A stretch of 42,692 nt of DNA from Clostridia bacterium (GCA_017560765.1 JAFZEI010000028.1:130690-173381); one strand, 5' to 3'; counted from the stretch's first letter, positions 34,797 through 42,692 are shown. A program made the numbers and translations. Notes: generated by a model from the letters alone, not told the origin.

Positions 34797-34826
34797 ATTT
34801 TAATTGATTTAAACAGCATCAGTCAA
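34797..34826 (-). promoter_or_regulatory. Promoter of the amidase-HAD operon, flanked by an inverted repeat
   Basis: Minus strand: -35 TTGACT (34826-34821), 18-nt spacer, -10 TAAAAT (34802-34797). A 7-bp inverted repeat, GCTGTTT at 34785-34791 and AAACAGC at 34811-34817, brackets the -10 and could be an operator. Confidence 0.6.
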
Positions 34827-34837
34827 TATCTTATTGG

Positions 34838-34866
34838 TTTACATTAACATGAAAATGTGCTATTTT
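34838..34866 (+). promoter_or_regulatory. Promoter of the DUF4011 helicase-nuclease
   Basis: TTTACA (34838-34843), 17-nt spacer, TATTTT (34861-34866), with about 50 nt of leader before ATG 34923. It faces away from the amidase promoter. Confidence 0.55.
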
Positions 34867-34922
34867 ATCAGCATATATATGCGAATGCATAATCGAATGG
34901 TATTCGGGAGGGAAAACATTTT

Positions 34923-37900
34923 ATGCGTAATATAATTTCATTGGATATTTCTGTTGCTAACGTGGTAAATTATGCCCTGCAACAAAACAAAATCCCATTT
35001 ATTCAATCATTTAAAATTCAAAACACTACTGATGTAACGTATGAAAATGCAGAAATAAAAATCACTTCTTCTCCGGAAATCATACTACCCTTCACAAAGC
35101 ATATAGATTATATCCCGGCTAACACATCTCTTGCAGTTAAGGATATTTCTCCTCTGCTTAATACGGAATACCTCAGCAGCCTTACAGAGCGTGTTGTCGG
35201 TGTACTTAATTTAAGCATTACTGCAGACAATGCAGAAATATATTCAGAGCAACGGCCTCTTACAGCCCTAGCATTTGACCAATGGCAAGGTTCGGAATAC
35301 TTTCCGGAGCTTATTGCAGCGTATATAACTCCGAATCATCCCGAAATCACGAAAATAAAAGCCCGTGCATCACAACTGTTGGAAAAGTGGACGGGTTCAC
35401 CGTCTTTTACGTCTTATCAAACACAAGACCCGAACAGAGTGCTAACTCAAGCAGCAGCTTTTTACGGCGCAGTACAAGAGCGGAATTTAGTGTATTCCGT
35501 ATCTCCTGCAGGACTACACGAGGCAGGGCAACGCGTAAGGCTTTGCGAGGATGTTATGCAACAAAAAATGTGCAACTGCCTTGAAGCAACGCTCTTATTT
35601 GCGGCTTGCTTAGAATCAGCAGGACTTAATCCTCTGCTCATAATGGAAAAAGGTCATGTTTTCCCGGGAGTTTGGTTAGAAGACAGGACTTTTCCCGAAG
35701 CTGTTCAATATGATATTTCGGCTATTACAAAGAGATTGGCAAAAGGTATAAATGAAATAGCCGTGTTCGAGAGCACGTTAGCTCTTGCCGGCATAAACAC
35801 TACCGATTTTGACATAGCAAAAGAGCAAGCAGAGAAAAGACTTATTTCGTCTGCAGAATTCGAATACGCAGTAGATGTAAAAAAAGCCCGTCTTTGCGGA
35901 ATATCGCCTCTGCCTCAGCGTATTGCAACCGACACCGGTTGGTATATTGAAAGACCGAATCTTTGTGAATCAGAAATAACAGTTGCTCCCGAAGAAATTA
36001 AAAAACAAAAAATAACGCAAGAAGACACAGCTCAAGCGAAATCGTCAACTTCTCCGAAAAAATTACAATGGGAACGCAAGTTGCTTGATTTGGGCTTAAG
36101 AAATGCACTTATTAATATGCGTCTTTCCAAAACTACCGTACCCATACTTACATCATCACTGGACGAATTGGAAAATGCTCTTTTTGACGGCGGCGATTTT
36201 TCTATACAGCCCAGACCTGAAAACTGGCACATACCGCAAAGCGATATAAGTTTTGAAAATATTCACGACTTAGGTAATTCCGGCGAATTGATAAAAACAG
36301 AATTTAAAAGCAAGCGTCTGCGTTCTTCTCTTAGCGAAACGGAGCTTACAAAAGCAATAAAAGAATTGTACAGAGCGTCACGCACTGCTTTAGAAGAAAA
36401 TGGTGCCAACACACTTTATCTTGTTTTAGGTATTTTGCGTTGGTTTGAAACATCGAAAAGCACAAAAGCAAGATACGCTCCGTTAATGATGATTCCTATA
36501 GAAATGCTTCGCAAGGGTGCCGGGCAGGGGTACATTATACGCCTAAGAGATGATGAACCTCATGTAAACATTACAATGTTAGAGAAATTAAAGCAAGATT
36601 TTGGCATAGACGTAAATGGTCTTGACCCTCTTCCGATGGACGAACACGGAATAGATGTCAGAAAAGTTCTCACAATATTGCGAAATGCCGTGATGGAGCA
36701 ATCCGGTTGGGATGTATTAGAATCGGCATATTTGGGTATATATTCTTTTTCTCAATTCGTAATGTGGAACGATATAAAAAATCGTTCTGATGATTTAGAA
36801 AAAAACAAAATCGTAAAAAGTCTTATAGATGGTAAACTTTCTTGGTCTGCAACCGATATGGAAATAGGCGAGCGTGTTTCAGAAAGCAATGTTTTCCTAC
36901 CATTACCGGCTGATGCTTCGCAACTTTTTGCTATAGAAGCTGCTGTGAGTGGAGAAAGCTTCGTTCTCCACGGACCTCCCGGAACAGGTAAATCACAGAC
37001 GATTACTGCATTAATTGCCAATGCACTTGCACAGGGAAAAACTGTTCTTTTTGTAGCCGAAAAAATGGCTGCTCTGCAGGTTGTGCGCAAAAGGCTTTCC
37101 GCAATAGGAATAGGCCCTTTTTGCTTGGAACTCCATTCCAACAAATCTAAAAAGAAGGATGTTTTAGAGCAATTAAGAATCGTTTCTGAAATCACAAAGC
37201 ATGTAACATCTGAGGATTTTCAGGCAAAAGCAGAAAAAATTGCGGATACTCGTAATGAGTTGGATGAATATTCCTCATACTTACACAAAAAACACAAGTG
37301 CGGCAAAACGCTTTATGAACTGATAAATGAGTACGAAGCCGTGAAAAGCGCGCCTGATTCCGTCAAATTTTCCTCAGACTTTATTTTGTCTGTTACAGCG
37401 GAAGATACAGACACCCACAGCACTGTTTTAGAAAGACTTGTGGCTGCGGCAAAGGTGGTAGGACACCCTTGTGAAAATCCTCTTAAAGATATTGGACTTA
37501 CACAATATTCGCGCCAGCTTAAAGCAACCTTTACAGAGAAGATAAGTGCTTACAAAAAGGCGCTTATGGATTTTCATGCTTGCTGTGAGGATTTATGCAA
37601 GGTGACAAACATTCTTATACCTGAGAAGTATTCCGAAACGGAATGCGTGGTCAAAACTGTACAGGAGCTTACAAAATGGTTTGATTTGCCGCGCAGTTGG
37701 GCTGTTTCGGCTAATATAAAGAGACTCTTATGTGATACGAGAGAAACTGCCAAGCTGTACATACAAGTAAATGATATGAAACAACAGCTTTTGGCTAACT
37801 GGACTGAGGATGTTTTCTTGCAAGATGGCAAGGCTCTTTTGTGTGAATTTAACGAAGCAAATGCGGAATGGCTTATACCTAAATTCATGGGCTTGAGAAA

Positions 37901-40673
37901 GTTGTCAAAGAAAGTTTCTGCTTATATGAAAAAACCTATTGCAAAGGAGCTTTTGGGTGCTCAATTTACAATTCTGGCAAATTATCAGGCACAGAAAAAA
38001 GAGGCAGATACTCTTTTTGCACAATGCGGTATGCAACTTGATGATTTATATCAAGGGGCAAATACTGATTGGAAGAACATATTGGCTAAAATTGATGTTG
38101 CAGAGGCAAGCGCTGCTACTTTGGAAGAGCTGCATCATTCCGACAATGTTCGTATAGAATATGCAGCCGTAAAACAGCTCCAAAGTGTGTTGGAAGCCGC
38201 CAAGCTTTCCGTAGACGAATTTTGCTGTAAAAAGGAAGATTTGTACGAAACACTTTGCATACAGCAAGCGGAAAGCGACTGCTGGTACAGCGACCAAATA
38301 AAAATGTGTGATACGGTATTATTAAATGCCGATGCTTTAAAAGACCACATTACATGGAATGCAATGGCAACCGATGTAAAAAGAGAAGGCTTAGATAGTG
38401 TTATTGACGCATATTGTTCAGGTTTGGAGCACGAAAATGTTATACCGGCATATAAAAAGGCTCTTATCAGTGGCCTTATAAATGAAATCATTGATTCCGA
38501 GCCGGCCCTTACCGCCTTTAGCGGAAGTGTGTTCAATGAAAAAATCGAGCAATTTAAGAGGATGGATGCGGAGCTTACAGCTCTTACAAAAAAAGAAATT
38601 TTTTGTCGTTTGGCTGCTAAGATTCCTAATTTTGCAAAAGAGGCTTCTCAAAGCTCAGAACTGGGAATATTGCAAAAAGCTATACGAAGCGGCGGCAGAG
38701 GTATCAGCATCAGAAAGCTTTTCTCGCAAATACCTAATTTATTACCTTTGCTCTGTCCTTGTATGCTTATGAGTCCTATTTCTGCAGCTCAATATCTTGA
38801 CCCGAAGAGAGAGCCTTTTGATATTGTTGTATTTGACGAGGCTTCACAGCTTCCTACGTGCAAGGCTGTAGGTGTTCTTGCCAGAGGCAGGGATGCTGTT
38901 ATTGTTGGCGACCCCAAACAAATGCCTCCTACTTCTTTCTTTGCTGCAAATACAGTAGATGAGGAGGATTTTGAAGCAGAAGATTTAGAGAGTATTCTTG
39001 ATGATTGTCTTGCTCTTAGTATGCCTCAGACTCATTTGCTTTGGCATTACAGGAGTAGGCATGAAAGCCTTATTGCCTTTAGCAACAGTCAATTCTATGA
39101 TAATAAATTATACACCTTCCCTTCTATTAATGACAGGGAGTCCAAAGTTCGCCTTGTTCCCGTTAATGGTATTTTTGATCGTGGCAAGACACGTCAGAAT
39201 TTTGCGGAAGCAGAAGCAATTATTGAGGATTTAAAAAAGCGTTGTCACGATCCTGAGCGTTCTAAAATGAGTGTTGGTGTTGTTACTTTTAATATTTCTC
39301 AACAAAACCTTATTGATGACCTTCTTACAGAGGCTTGCAGGAACGACCGAGATTTAGAAAAATGGGTTTATGAGTCAGAAGAGCCTTTATTTATTAAAAA
39401 CCTTGAAAATGTGCAAGGTGACGAGAGAGATGTTATATTGTTTTCCGTAGGCTACGGACCGGATAAAGACGGTAAAGTCTATATGAATTTCGGTCCTCTT
39501 AACAGAGATGGCGGTTGGAGAAGGCTTAATGTGGCAATTTCAAGAGCGCGCTACGAAATGACTGTTTATTCTGCTCTTTTGCCGGAACATATTGATCTTT
39601 CACGTTCAAACGCACAAGGTGTTGCTGCTCTTAAGGAGTTTCTTGAGTATGCTGCAGGTAAGGCGTTATCTGTAAATAACTTTTCTTTATGTGATAAAAA
39701 TGTTCCTAACAAGGGTATTGCAGATTCAATCTGCGAAGTGCTTCATCAACATGGCTACAAAACGGAGAAATTCGTAGGAAAGTCTGAGTACAGAATTGAC
39801 ATTGGTGTAATTGACAACGACAATCCCGAAAAATATCTTTTGGGCATTTTACTTGATGGCAAGGGCTATAGTACCGCCAAAACAACTCGAGATCGTGAGA
39901 TTGCTCAAATCAGTGTTCTTAATGGATTAGGCTGGAATATTCTTCGCGTTTGGTCTGTAGATTGGTGGGAAAACCCCAAAAAAGAAACAGAAAGGCTTAT
40001 AAACGCTGTAGATGCCATAAAGAATGGTTCTTTTGAGACAGATTGCAATGCAGATGCTTTGTTTAATGAGGATGATATTACGTTAAAGAAGCTTGGTACA
40101 TCAAAGACAGCAAAAATCCCACAGTATGAGGCTACTGTTTTAAAGGAAAAAATTATCACTCCGGAGGAGTTTATGCTCCCTAAATACGATAAAGAAATAA
40201 AAAGTAAAATTTCTGCAGTTTTAAAGAAAGAAGCCCCCATTTGCGAGGATTTGCTTATCAGGCGCGTTGTGCAAAGCTTCGGAATTACAAGAGCCGGCAC
40301 CAAAATGCACGGTAAAATCGTTAATTTAATAAATGAACTTGATGTAAGGTTCACCTTATATGATTTTGAGAAAATTTATTGGCATGAGAGCACAGAGCCT
40401 GAGAGCTACTGCATTTTCCGTACAAGCGGCACTGAGGAGAACCGTCGCGATGCGGAGTTTGTGCCTGTGCAAGAGGCTGCAAATGCTGTGTGCCGCGTGC
40501 TTTCCGAGCAAGTTAGTCTTGCCCAAGAGGATTTAATTCGCGAATCTGCCAAAATAATGGGATATACAAGATCCGGCTCGGTACTTACTGCTCTTTTTGC
40601 CAATGCAATAGAGTTTGCGTACCAAGCCGGTAAAATAACTAAAGGTGCCAATGAGCACTGGATTTTAAATTAA
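34923..40673 (+). CDS. DUF4011-SF1 helicase-nuclease-DUF3320 protein (Hhe-like candidate defence gene)
   Basis: 1916 residues, cytoplasmic. In order: a beta-rich N-domain (about 1-125); a transglutaminase-like domain (about 140-290) with candidate triad Cys219 (CLEATLLF), His245 (GHVFPGVWL) and Asp264; DUF4011 (about 381-640, WERKLLDLGLRNALINM); SF1 helicase with Walker A GPPGTGKS (684-691), a helical insertion of about 600 residues, Walker B FDEASQLP (Asp1305, Glu1306), GDPKQMPP and motif VI NVAISRARYE (from 1536); a PD-(D/E)xK-like nuclease with Asp1626 (RIDIGV) and Asp1645-Gly-Lys1647 (LLDGKGY); and two DUF3320-type helical repeats (EDLLIRRVVQSFGITRAG, QEDLIRESAKIMGYTRSG). The DUF4011-helicase-Vsr layout is that of Hhe, a reported single-gene phage-defence system; similar proteins also occur outside proven defence. 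GGGAGGG lies 10 nt before ATG 34923. Confidence 0.9.
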   Translation: MRNIISLDISVANVVNYALQQNKIPFIQSFKIQNTTDVTYENAEIKITSSPEIILPFTKHIDYIPANTSLAVKDISPLLNTEYLSSLTERVVGVLNLSITADNAEIYSEQRPLTALAFDQWQGSEYFPELIAAYITPNHPEITKIKARASQLLEKWTGSPSFTSYQTQDPNRVLTQAAAFYGAVQERNLVYSVSPAGLHEAGQRVRLCEDVMQQKMCNCLEATLLFAACLESAGLNPLLIMEKGHVFPGVWLEDRTFPEAVQYDISAITKRLAKGINEIAVFESTLALAGINTTDFDIAKEQAEKRLISSAEFEYAVDVKKARLCGISPLPQRIATDTGWYIERPNLCESEITVAPEEIKKQKITQEDTAQAKSSTSPKKLQWERKLLDLGLRNALINMRLSKTTVPILTSSLDELENALFDGGDFSIQPRPENWHIPQSDISFENIHDLGNSGELIKTEFKSKRLRSSLSETELTKAIKELYRASRTALEENGANTLYLVLGILRWFETSKSTKARYAPLMMIPIEMLRKGAGQGYIIRLRDDEPHVNITMLEKLKQDFGIDVNGLDPLPMDEHGIDVRKVLTILRNAVMEQSGWDVLESAYLGIYSFSQFVMWNDIKNRSDDLEKNKIVKSLIDGKLSWSATDMEIGERVSESNVFLPLPADASQLFAIEAAVSGESFVLHGPPGTGKSQTITALIANALAQGKTVLFVAEKMAALQVVRKRLSAIGIGPFCLELHSNKSKKKDVLEQLRIVSEITKHVTSEDFQAKAEKIADTRNELDEYSSYLHKKHKCGKTLYELINEYEAVKSAPDSVKFSSDFILSVTAEDTDTHSTVLERLVAAAKVVGHPCENPLKDIGLTQYSRQLKATFTEKISAYKKALMDFHACCEDLCKVTNILIPEKYSETECVVKTVQELTKWFDLPRSWAVSANIKRLLCDTRETAKLYIQVNDMKQQLLANWTEDVFLQDGKALLCEFNEANAEWLIPKFMGLRKLSKKVSAYMKKPIAKELLGAQFTILANYQAQKKEADTLFAQCGMQLDDLYQGANTDWKNILAKIDVAEASAATLEELHHSDNVRIEYAAVKQLQSVLEAAKLSVDEFCCKKEDLYETLCIQQAESDCWYSDQIKMCDTVLLNADALKDHITWNAMATDVKREGLDSVIDAYCSGLEHENVIPAYKKALISGLINEIIDSEPALTAFSGSVFNEKIEQFKRMDAELTALTKKEIFCRLAAKIPNFAKEASQSSELGILQKAIRSGGRGISIRKLFSQIPNLLPLLCPCMLMSPISAAQYLDPKREPFDIVVFDEASQLPTCKAVGVLARGRDAVIVGDPKQMPPTSFFAANTVDEEDFEAEDLESILDDCLALSMPQTHLLWHYRSRHESLIAFSNSQFYDNKLYTFPSINDRESKVRLVPVNGIFDRGKTRQNFAEAEAIIEDLKKRCHDPERSKMSVGVVTFNISQQNLIDDLLTEACRNDRDLEKWVYESEEPLFIKNLENVQGDERDVILFSVGYGPDKDGKVYMNFGPLNRDGGWRRLNVAISRARYEMTVYSALLPEHIDLSRSNAQGVAALKEFLEYAAGKALSVNNFSLCDKNVPNKGIADSICEVLHQHGYKTEKFVGKSEYRIDIGVIDNDNPEKYLLGILLDGKGYSTAKTTRDREIAQISVLNGLGWNILRVWSVDWWENPKKETERLINAVDAIKNGSFETDCNADALFNEDDITLKKLGTSKTAKIPQYEATVLKEKIITPEEFMLPKYDKEIKSKISAVLKKEAPICEDLLIRRVVQSFGITRAGTKMHGKIVNLINELDVRFTLYDFEKIYWHESTEPESYCIFRTSGTEENRRDAEFVPVQEAANAVCRVLSEQVSLAQEDLIRESAKIMGYTRSGSVLTALFANAIEFAYQAGKITKGANEHWILN

Positions 40674-41768
40674 TTATACATTAAATCTAAAGAGGGTAAC
40701 GTCTCCGTCTTTCATAATGTACTCCTTGCCCTCTGAGCGAACGAGGCCTTTTTCTTTTGCTGCATTGTATGTGCCGCAAGCCATCAGGTCGTCGTAGGCG
40801 ACAATTTCCGCACGTATAAAGCCTCTTTCAAAGTCGGAATGTATCTTTCCTGCTGCACCGGGGGCTTTAGTGCCTGATTTAATAGGCCATGCGCGAACTT
40901 CTTTAGGGCCGGCAGTTAAGAAGCTGATAAGGCCAAGTGTTCTGTATCCTGCTGTAATAAGCTGTGAAAGGCCTGCTTCTTCAATGCCAAATTCTGCCAA
41001 AAATGCTTTCTTTTCTTCTTCGTCAAGAGAAGACATTTCTTCCTCCATTTTGCTGCAGACAGTAATAAGTTGGGCTTTTTCTGCTTCTGCAATAGCCGCC
41101 AGTTCTTGTACCAATGGACTTGAAAAAGGATCTGCCGCGTCATCTTCGGAAATATTGGCCGCATATATTACAGGCTTGCTTGTGAGCAGGAACAGTGAAT
41201 TTACATAATCTCTTTCTTCTTCGGAAAGTTCCATTGCTCTTACAGGTAAAAAGCCTTCGAGGTGAGATTTTATGCTTTGCAAGAGCTGTATTTCTGCAAG
41301 AAGCTTTTTATCTCCGTTCTTTGCCATTTTTCCTGTGCGCTCAATTCTTCTTTCTATCATTTCTATATCGGAGAAAATCAATTCGAGGTTTATTGTTTCT
41401 GCATCTCCTTTAGGTGATACGGAATTCTCTACTCTTATAATATCGTCATTTTCAAAGCATCTTACAACATGTACAATTGCATCTACCTCACGAATGTGTG
41501 AGAGAAATTTATTACCCAATCCCTCTCCCTTGCTGGCACCTTTTACAAGACCTGCAATATCTACAAATTCAATAGTAGCGGGAGTATATTTTTCGGGGTT
41601 GTACATCTCTGCCAATTTATCAAGACGCTTATCCGGAACAGCTACAACTCCCACATTGGGCTCAATTGTACAGAAAGGATAATTCGCACTTTCTGCTCCT
41701 GCTTTTGTAAGAGCATTGAATAATGTACTTTTACCAACATTCGGTAAACCTACGATACCTAATTTCAT
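40674..41768 (-). CDS. ychF: Ribosome-binding ATPase YchF
   Basis: 364-residue Obg-family P-loop protein that binds ribosomes and prefers ATP over GTP. G1 GLPNVGKST near residue 7, switch region YPFCTIEPNVG, G3 DIAGLVKGASKGEGLG, a coiled-coil middle domain (about 135-200), and the C-terminal TGS-like domain ending in KEYIMKDGDVTLFRFNV. AAGGAGG lies 10 nt before ATG 41768. Its stop codon directly abuts the stop of the convergent helicase gene with no base between them. Confidence 0.97.
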   Translation of the reverse strand: MKLGIVGLPNVGKSTLFNALTKAGAESANYPFCTIEPNVGVVAVPDKRLDKLAEMYNPEKYTPATIEFVDIAGLVKGASKGEGLGNKFLSHIREVDAIVHVVRCFENDDIIRVENSVSPKGDAETINLELIFSDIEMIERRIERTGKMAKNGDKKLLAEIQLLQSIKSHLEGFLPVRAMELSEEERDYVNSLFLLTSKPVIYAANISEDDAADPFSSPLVQELAAIAEAEKAQLITVCSKMEEEMSSLDEEEKKAFLAEFGIEEAGLSQLITAGYRTLGLISFLTAGPKEVRAWPIKSGTKAPGAAGKIHSDFERGFIRAEIVAYDDLMACGTYNAAKEKGLVRSEGKEYIMKDGDVTLFRFNV

Positions 41769-41787
41769 TTTTTGTATTTCCTCCTTA

Positions 41788-41811
41788 AAAACCTTCGTTT
41801 TACAAGGTTTT
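41788..41811 (-). promoter_or_regulatory. Hairpin next to the ychF Shine-Dalgarno
   Basis: Minus strand: AAAACCTT (41811-41804), 8-nt loop, AAGGTTTT (41795-41788), an 8-bp perfect stem followed by T residues and, one base later, the AAGGAGG of ychF. It could act as an attenuator or shield the ribosome site. Confidence 0.5.
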
Positions 41812-41836
41812 ATGTATTTACATTTTGTCGATACCC

Positions 41837-41865
41837 ACTATACCACGAAGAGGCTCAAAAGTAAA
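41837..41865 (-). promoter_or_regulatory. Promoter of ychF
   Basis: Minus strand: -35 TTTACT (41865-41860), 17-nt spacer, -10 TATAGT (41842-41837), giving a leader of about 60 nt that includes the hairpin at 41788-41811. Confidence 0.6.
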
Positions 41866-41880
41866 TTTGATATTTTAAAT

Positions 41881-42060
41881 TGATTGATTCTCAATTCTTG
41901 ATTTTTGATTCTTGATTTTACATTCTCAATTTTAAATCTCAATCTTAATTCTTAATTCTTTATTCTTTATTCTCAATTCTCAATTCTCAATCTTTAATCT
42001 TCAACCTCTAATATTCAACCTTTAATCCTAAATTCTCAATCCCAAACTCCCAATCCCAAT
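41881..42060. repeat. Degenerate 7-bp tandem repeat
   Basis: The plus strand reads as about 25 consecutive heptamers around ATTCTCA/ATTCTTA: perfect ATTCTCA units near 41980-42000, TTAATTC before them, then variants such as CAACCTT, TAATCCT and CAATCCC. One 6-mer slip breaks the phase near 41935-41947. It forms the left half of the 635-bp gap between ychF (start 41768) and the gene ending at 42404, a gap in which I see no credible coding sequence. From 41915 to 42086 the plus strand contains no G at all. Confidence 0.85.
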
Positions 42061-42061
42061 T

Positions 42062-42121
42062 TTTTTACTTAAATATACCTCTCTAAGTAAAAATCGTCAG
42101 GAGAAAATAAAAAACTCTCCT
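42062..42121 (-). terminator. Two consecutive inverted repeats, possible weak terminator of the right-edge gene
   Basis: First for a leftward transcript: AGGAGA (42121-42116 as read on the minus strand) pairing with TCTCCT (42104-42099). Then a perfect 10-bp A/T-rich repeat: TTTTTACTTA at 42062-42071 against TAAGTAAAAA at 42084-42093. Short T-runs follow each stem. They lie 300 nt past the stop at 42404, so the assignment is tentative. Confidence 0.3.
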
Positions 42122-42156
42122 AATATCAATTTATTAATTAAAATAAAATTCAATAG

Positions 42157-42194
42157 ATTATAATAAATTTTAATGAATTATAATAAATTTTAAT
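42157..42194. repeat. Two copies of an 18-bp AT-rich direct repeat
   Basis: ATTATAATAAATTTTAAT at 42157-42174 and again at 42177-42194, two bases apart (20-bp period). It consists only of A and T. Confidence 0.9.
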
Positions 42195-42350
42195 AACTCT
42201 AAATAAACCACAACTAAATTCTCTATTCTCTCTATTTTTTTCTATATGTATTTTTTTATATATTCTCTCTATATTTATCTCTTTAAAAAATTTTCCATGC
42301 AAAAACAAACAGAATCTTGATTCACAAAGCAAAATCCTGTTTTCCTCTTC

Positions 42351-42379
42351 CTTCAATATTTCATTCTTCAATATTTCAT
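42351..42379. repeat. Two copies of a 14-bp direct repeat after the right-edge gene
   Basis: CTTCAATATTTCAT at 42351-42364 and 42366-42379 (15-bp period), with a decayed third copy reaching to about 42395, just past the stop codon at 42404. Confidence 0.85.
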
Positions 42380-42403
42380 ATTTTAATATTTTATTTTGAT
42401 TTT

Positions 42404-42692
42404 TTAATACTCATCCCCGTCATCCTCAGTCCAGGAAGCCGAAGGCTTTTTTTGAGCTAATATTTTATCGTGCTTTGTTCTGTTATATCCGACAACAATT
42501 TCAGTCGGCACACTGTCCGCAACAATTCTGTTCAAAATCCCCTTGATTATAGGAGTGCTGAATCCCATTGTTACATCAATAAATATCAACTGTCCTCCTA
42601 AAAAAATATTCATTGCCTCGTATTTCTTTATTTTTTCTGCCTGAGCCGCTCTATAATCATCCTTTTCCATCATCCCCAAAAGCTCAACAAAA
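42404..42692 (-). CDS. Unknown protein, C-terminal part only
   Basis: The frame is open to the right edge (FVELLGMMEKDDYRAAQAEK is the first visible part), so only about 95 C-terminal residues are seen and the start is outside the window. The segment has a charged helix (KDDYRAAQAEKIKKYEAM), then FLGGQLIFIDVTMGFSTPIIKGILNRIV, possibly a hydrophobic strand or membrane-associated piece, and an acidic tail ending WTEDDGDEY. I do not recognise the family. An internal ATG could be mistaken for the start, but it has no ribosome site and the reading frame continues upstream. Confidence 0.6.
   Translation of the reverse strand, partial: FVELLGMMEKDDYRAAQAEKIKKYEAMNIFLGGQLIFIDVTMGFSTPIIKGILNRIVADSVPTEIVVGYNRTKHDKILAQKKPSASWTEDDGDEY

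Noticed and set aside
37574-37888. Minus-strand frames of 75-150 codons inside the helicase gene
   Set aside because: Shadow frames; the plus-strand frame runs unbroken for 1916 codons with helicase motifs throughout.
41881-42060. Heptamer repeats as a CRISPR array
   Set aside because: Units are 7 bp with no spacers and no cas genes are nearby.
42150-42371. Open frame of 73 codons on the minus strand in the AT-rich gap
   Set aside because: Composition is dominated by Ile, Lys and Glu from low-complexity AT sequence, it overlaps two direct repeats, and there is no convincing ribosome site.

Overview
The window is an AT-rich stretch of a low-GC Gram-positive chromosome, most likely an uncultured member of the Clostridia. 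That placement is inferred from gene content: YlbF, YerC, Asp23/Gls24, YfhO, YdbS/YdbT-like and CacOGG-like proteins, an rnpB of bacterial type, and a methyl-independent mutS/mutL pair. No rRNA, tRNA, CRISPR array, transposase or phage structural gene was found. Most genes lie on the minus strand in tight operons, and every domain placement here was made by reading motifs, not by a database search.

From right to left on the minus strand, positions 9922-1 hold rnpB followed at once by a probable polycistron: a heterodimeric ABC exporter, a YfhO-type membrane protein, a TraX-like membrane protein, dapF, a PurO-type IMP cyclohydrolase and a stand-alone AICAR transformylase cut by the window edge. 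Positions 9910-12714 hold a two-TM protein of unknown function convergent with a YdbS/YdbT-like PH-domain pair. A lone RhuM gene follows at 12737-13717.

Positions 13786-19395 are an operon of two paralogous metallophosphoesterases, mutL and miaA. Across a divergent promoter pair, 19425-22201 carries an M20 amidohydrolase and a membrane-anchored cell-wall amidase. Positions 22214-27883 are ylbF-mutS-miaB-asnA. Positions 27914-30806 are a polar amino acid ABC importer (binding protein, permease, ATPase) ending in a TrpR/YerC-like repressor. Positions 30823-33457 are a P-loop/Asp23 fusion, a duplicated zinc-module protein and an OGG glycosylase. Positions 33480-34826 are an unexported amidase and a HAD phosphatase.

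On the plus strand, 34923-40673 encodes one 1916-residue protein combining a transglutaminase-like domain, DUF4011, an SF1 helicase, a PD-(D/E)xK-like nuclease and DUF3320 repeats. This layout matches the single-gene Hhe type of phage-defence protein. It meets ychF stop codon to stop codon. Downstream of the right-edge partial gene lies a 635-bp non-coding stretch with a degenerate 7-bp tandem repeat and a 172-nt run with no G on the plus strand.

The two most unusual observations are the amino acid binding protein at 29815-30711, whose two halves appear in swapped order (a circular permutation with its own signal peptide), and the large helicase-nuclease. Palindromes over the binding protein's promoter, together with a repressor gene in the same operon, suggest autoregulation.
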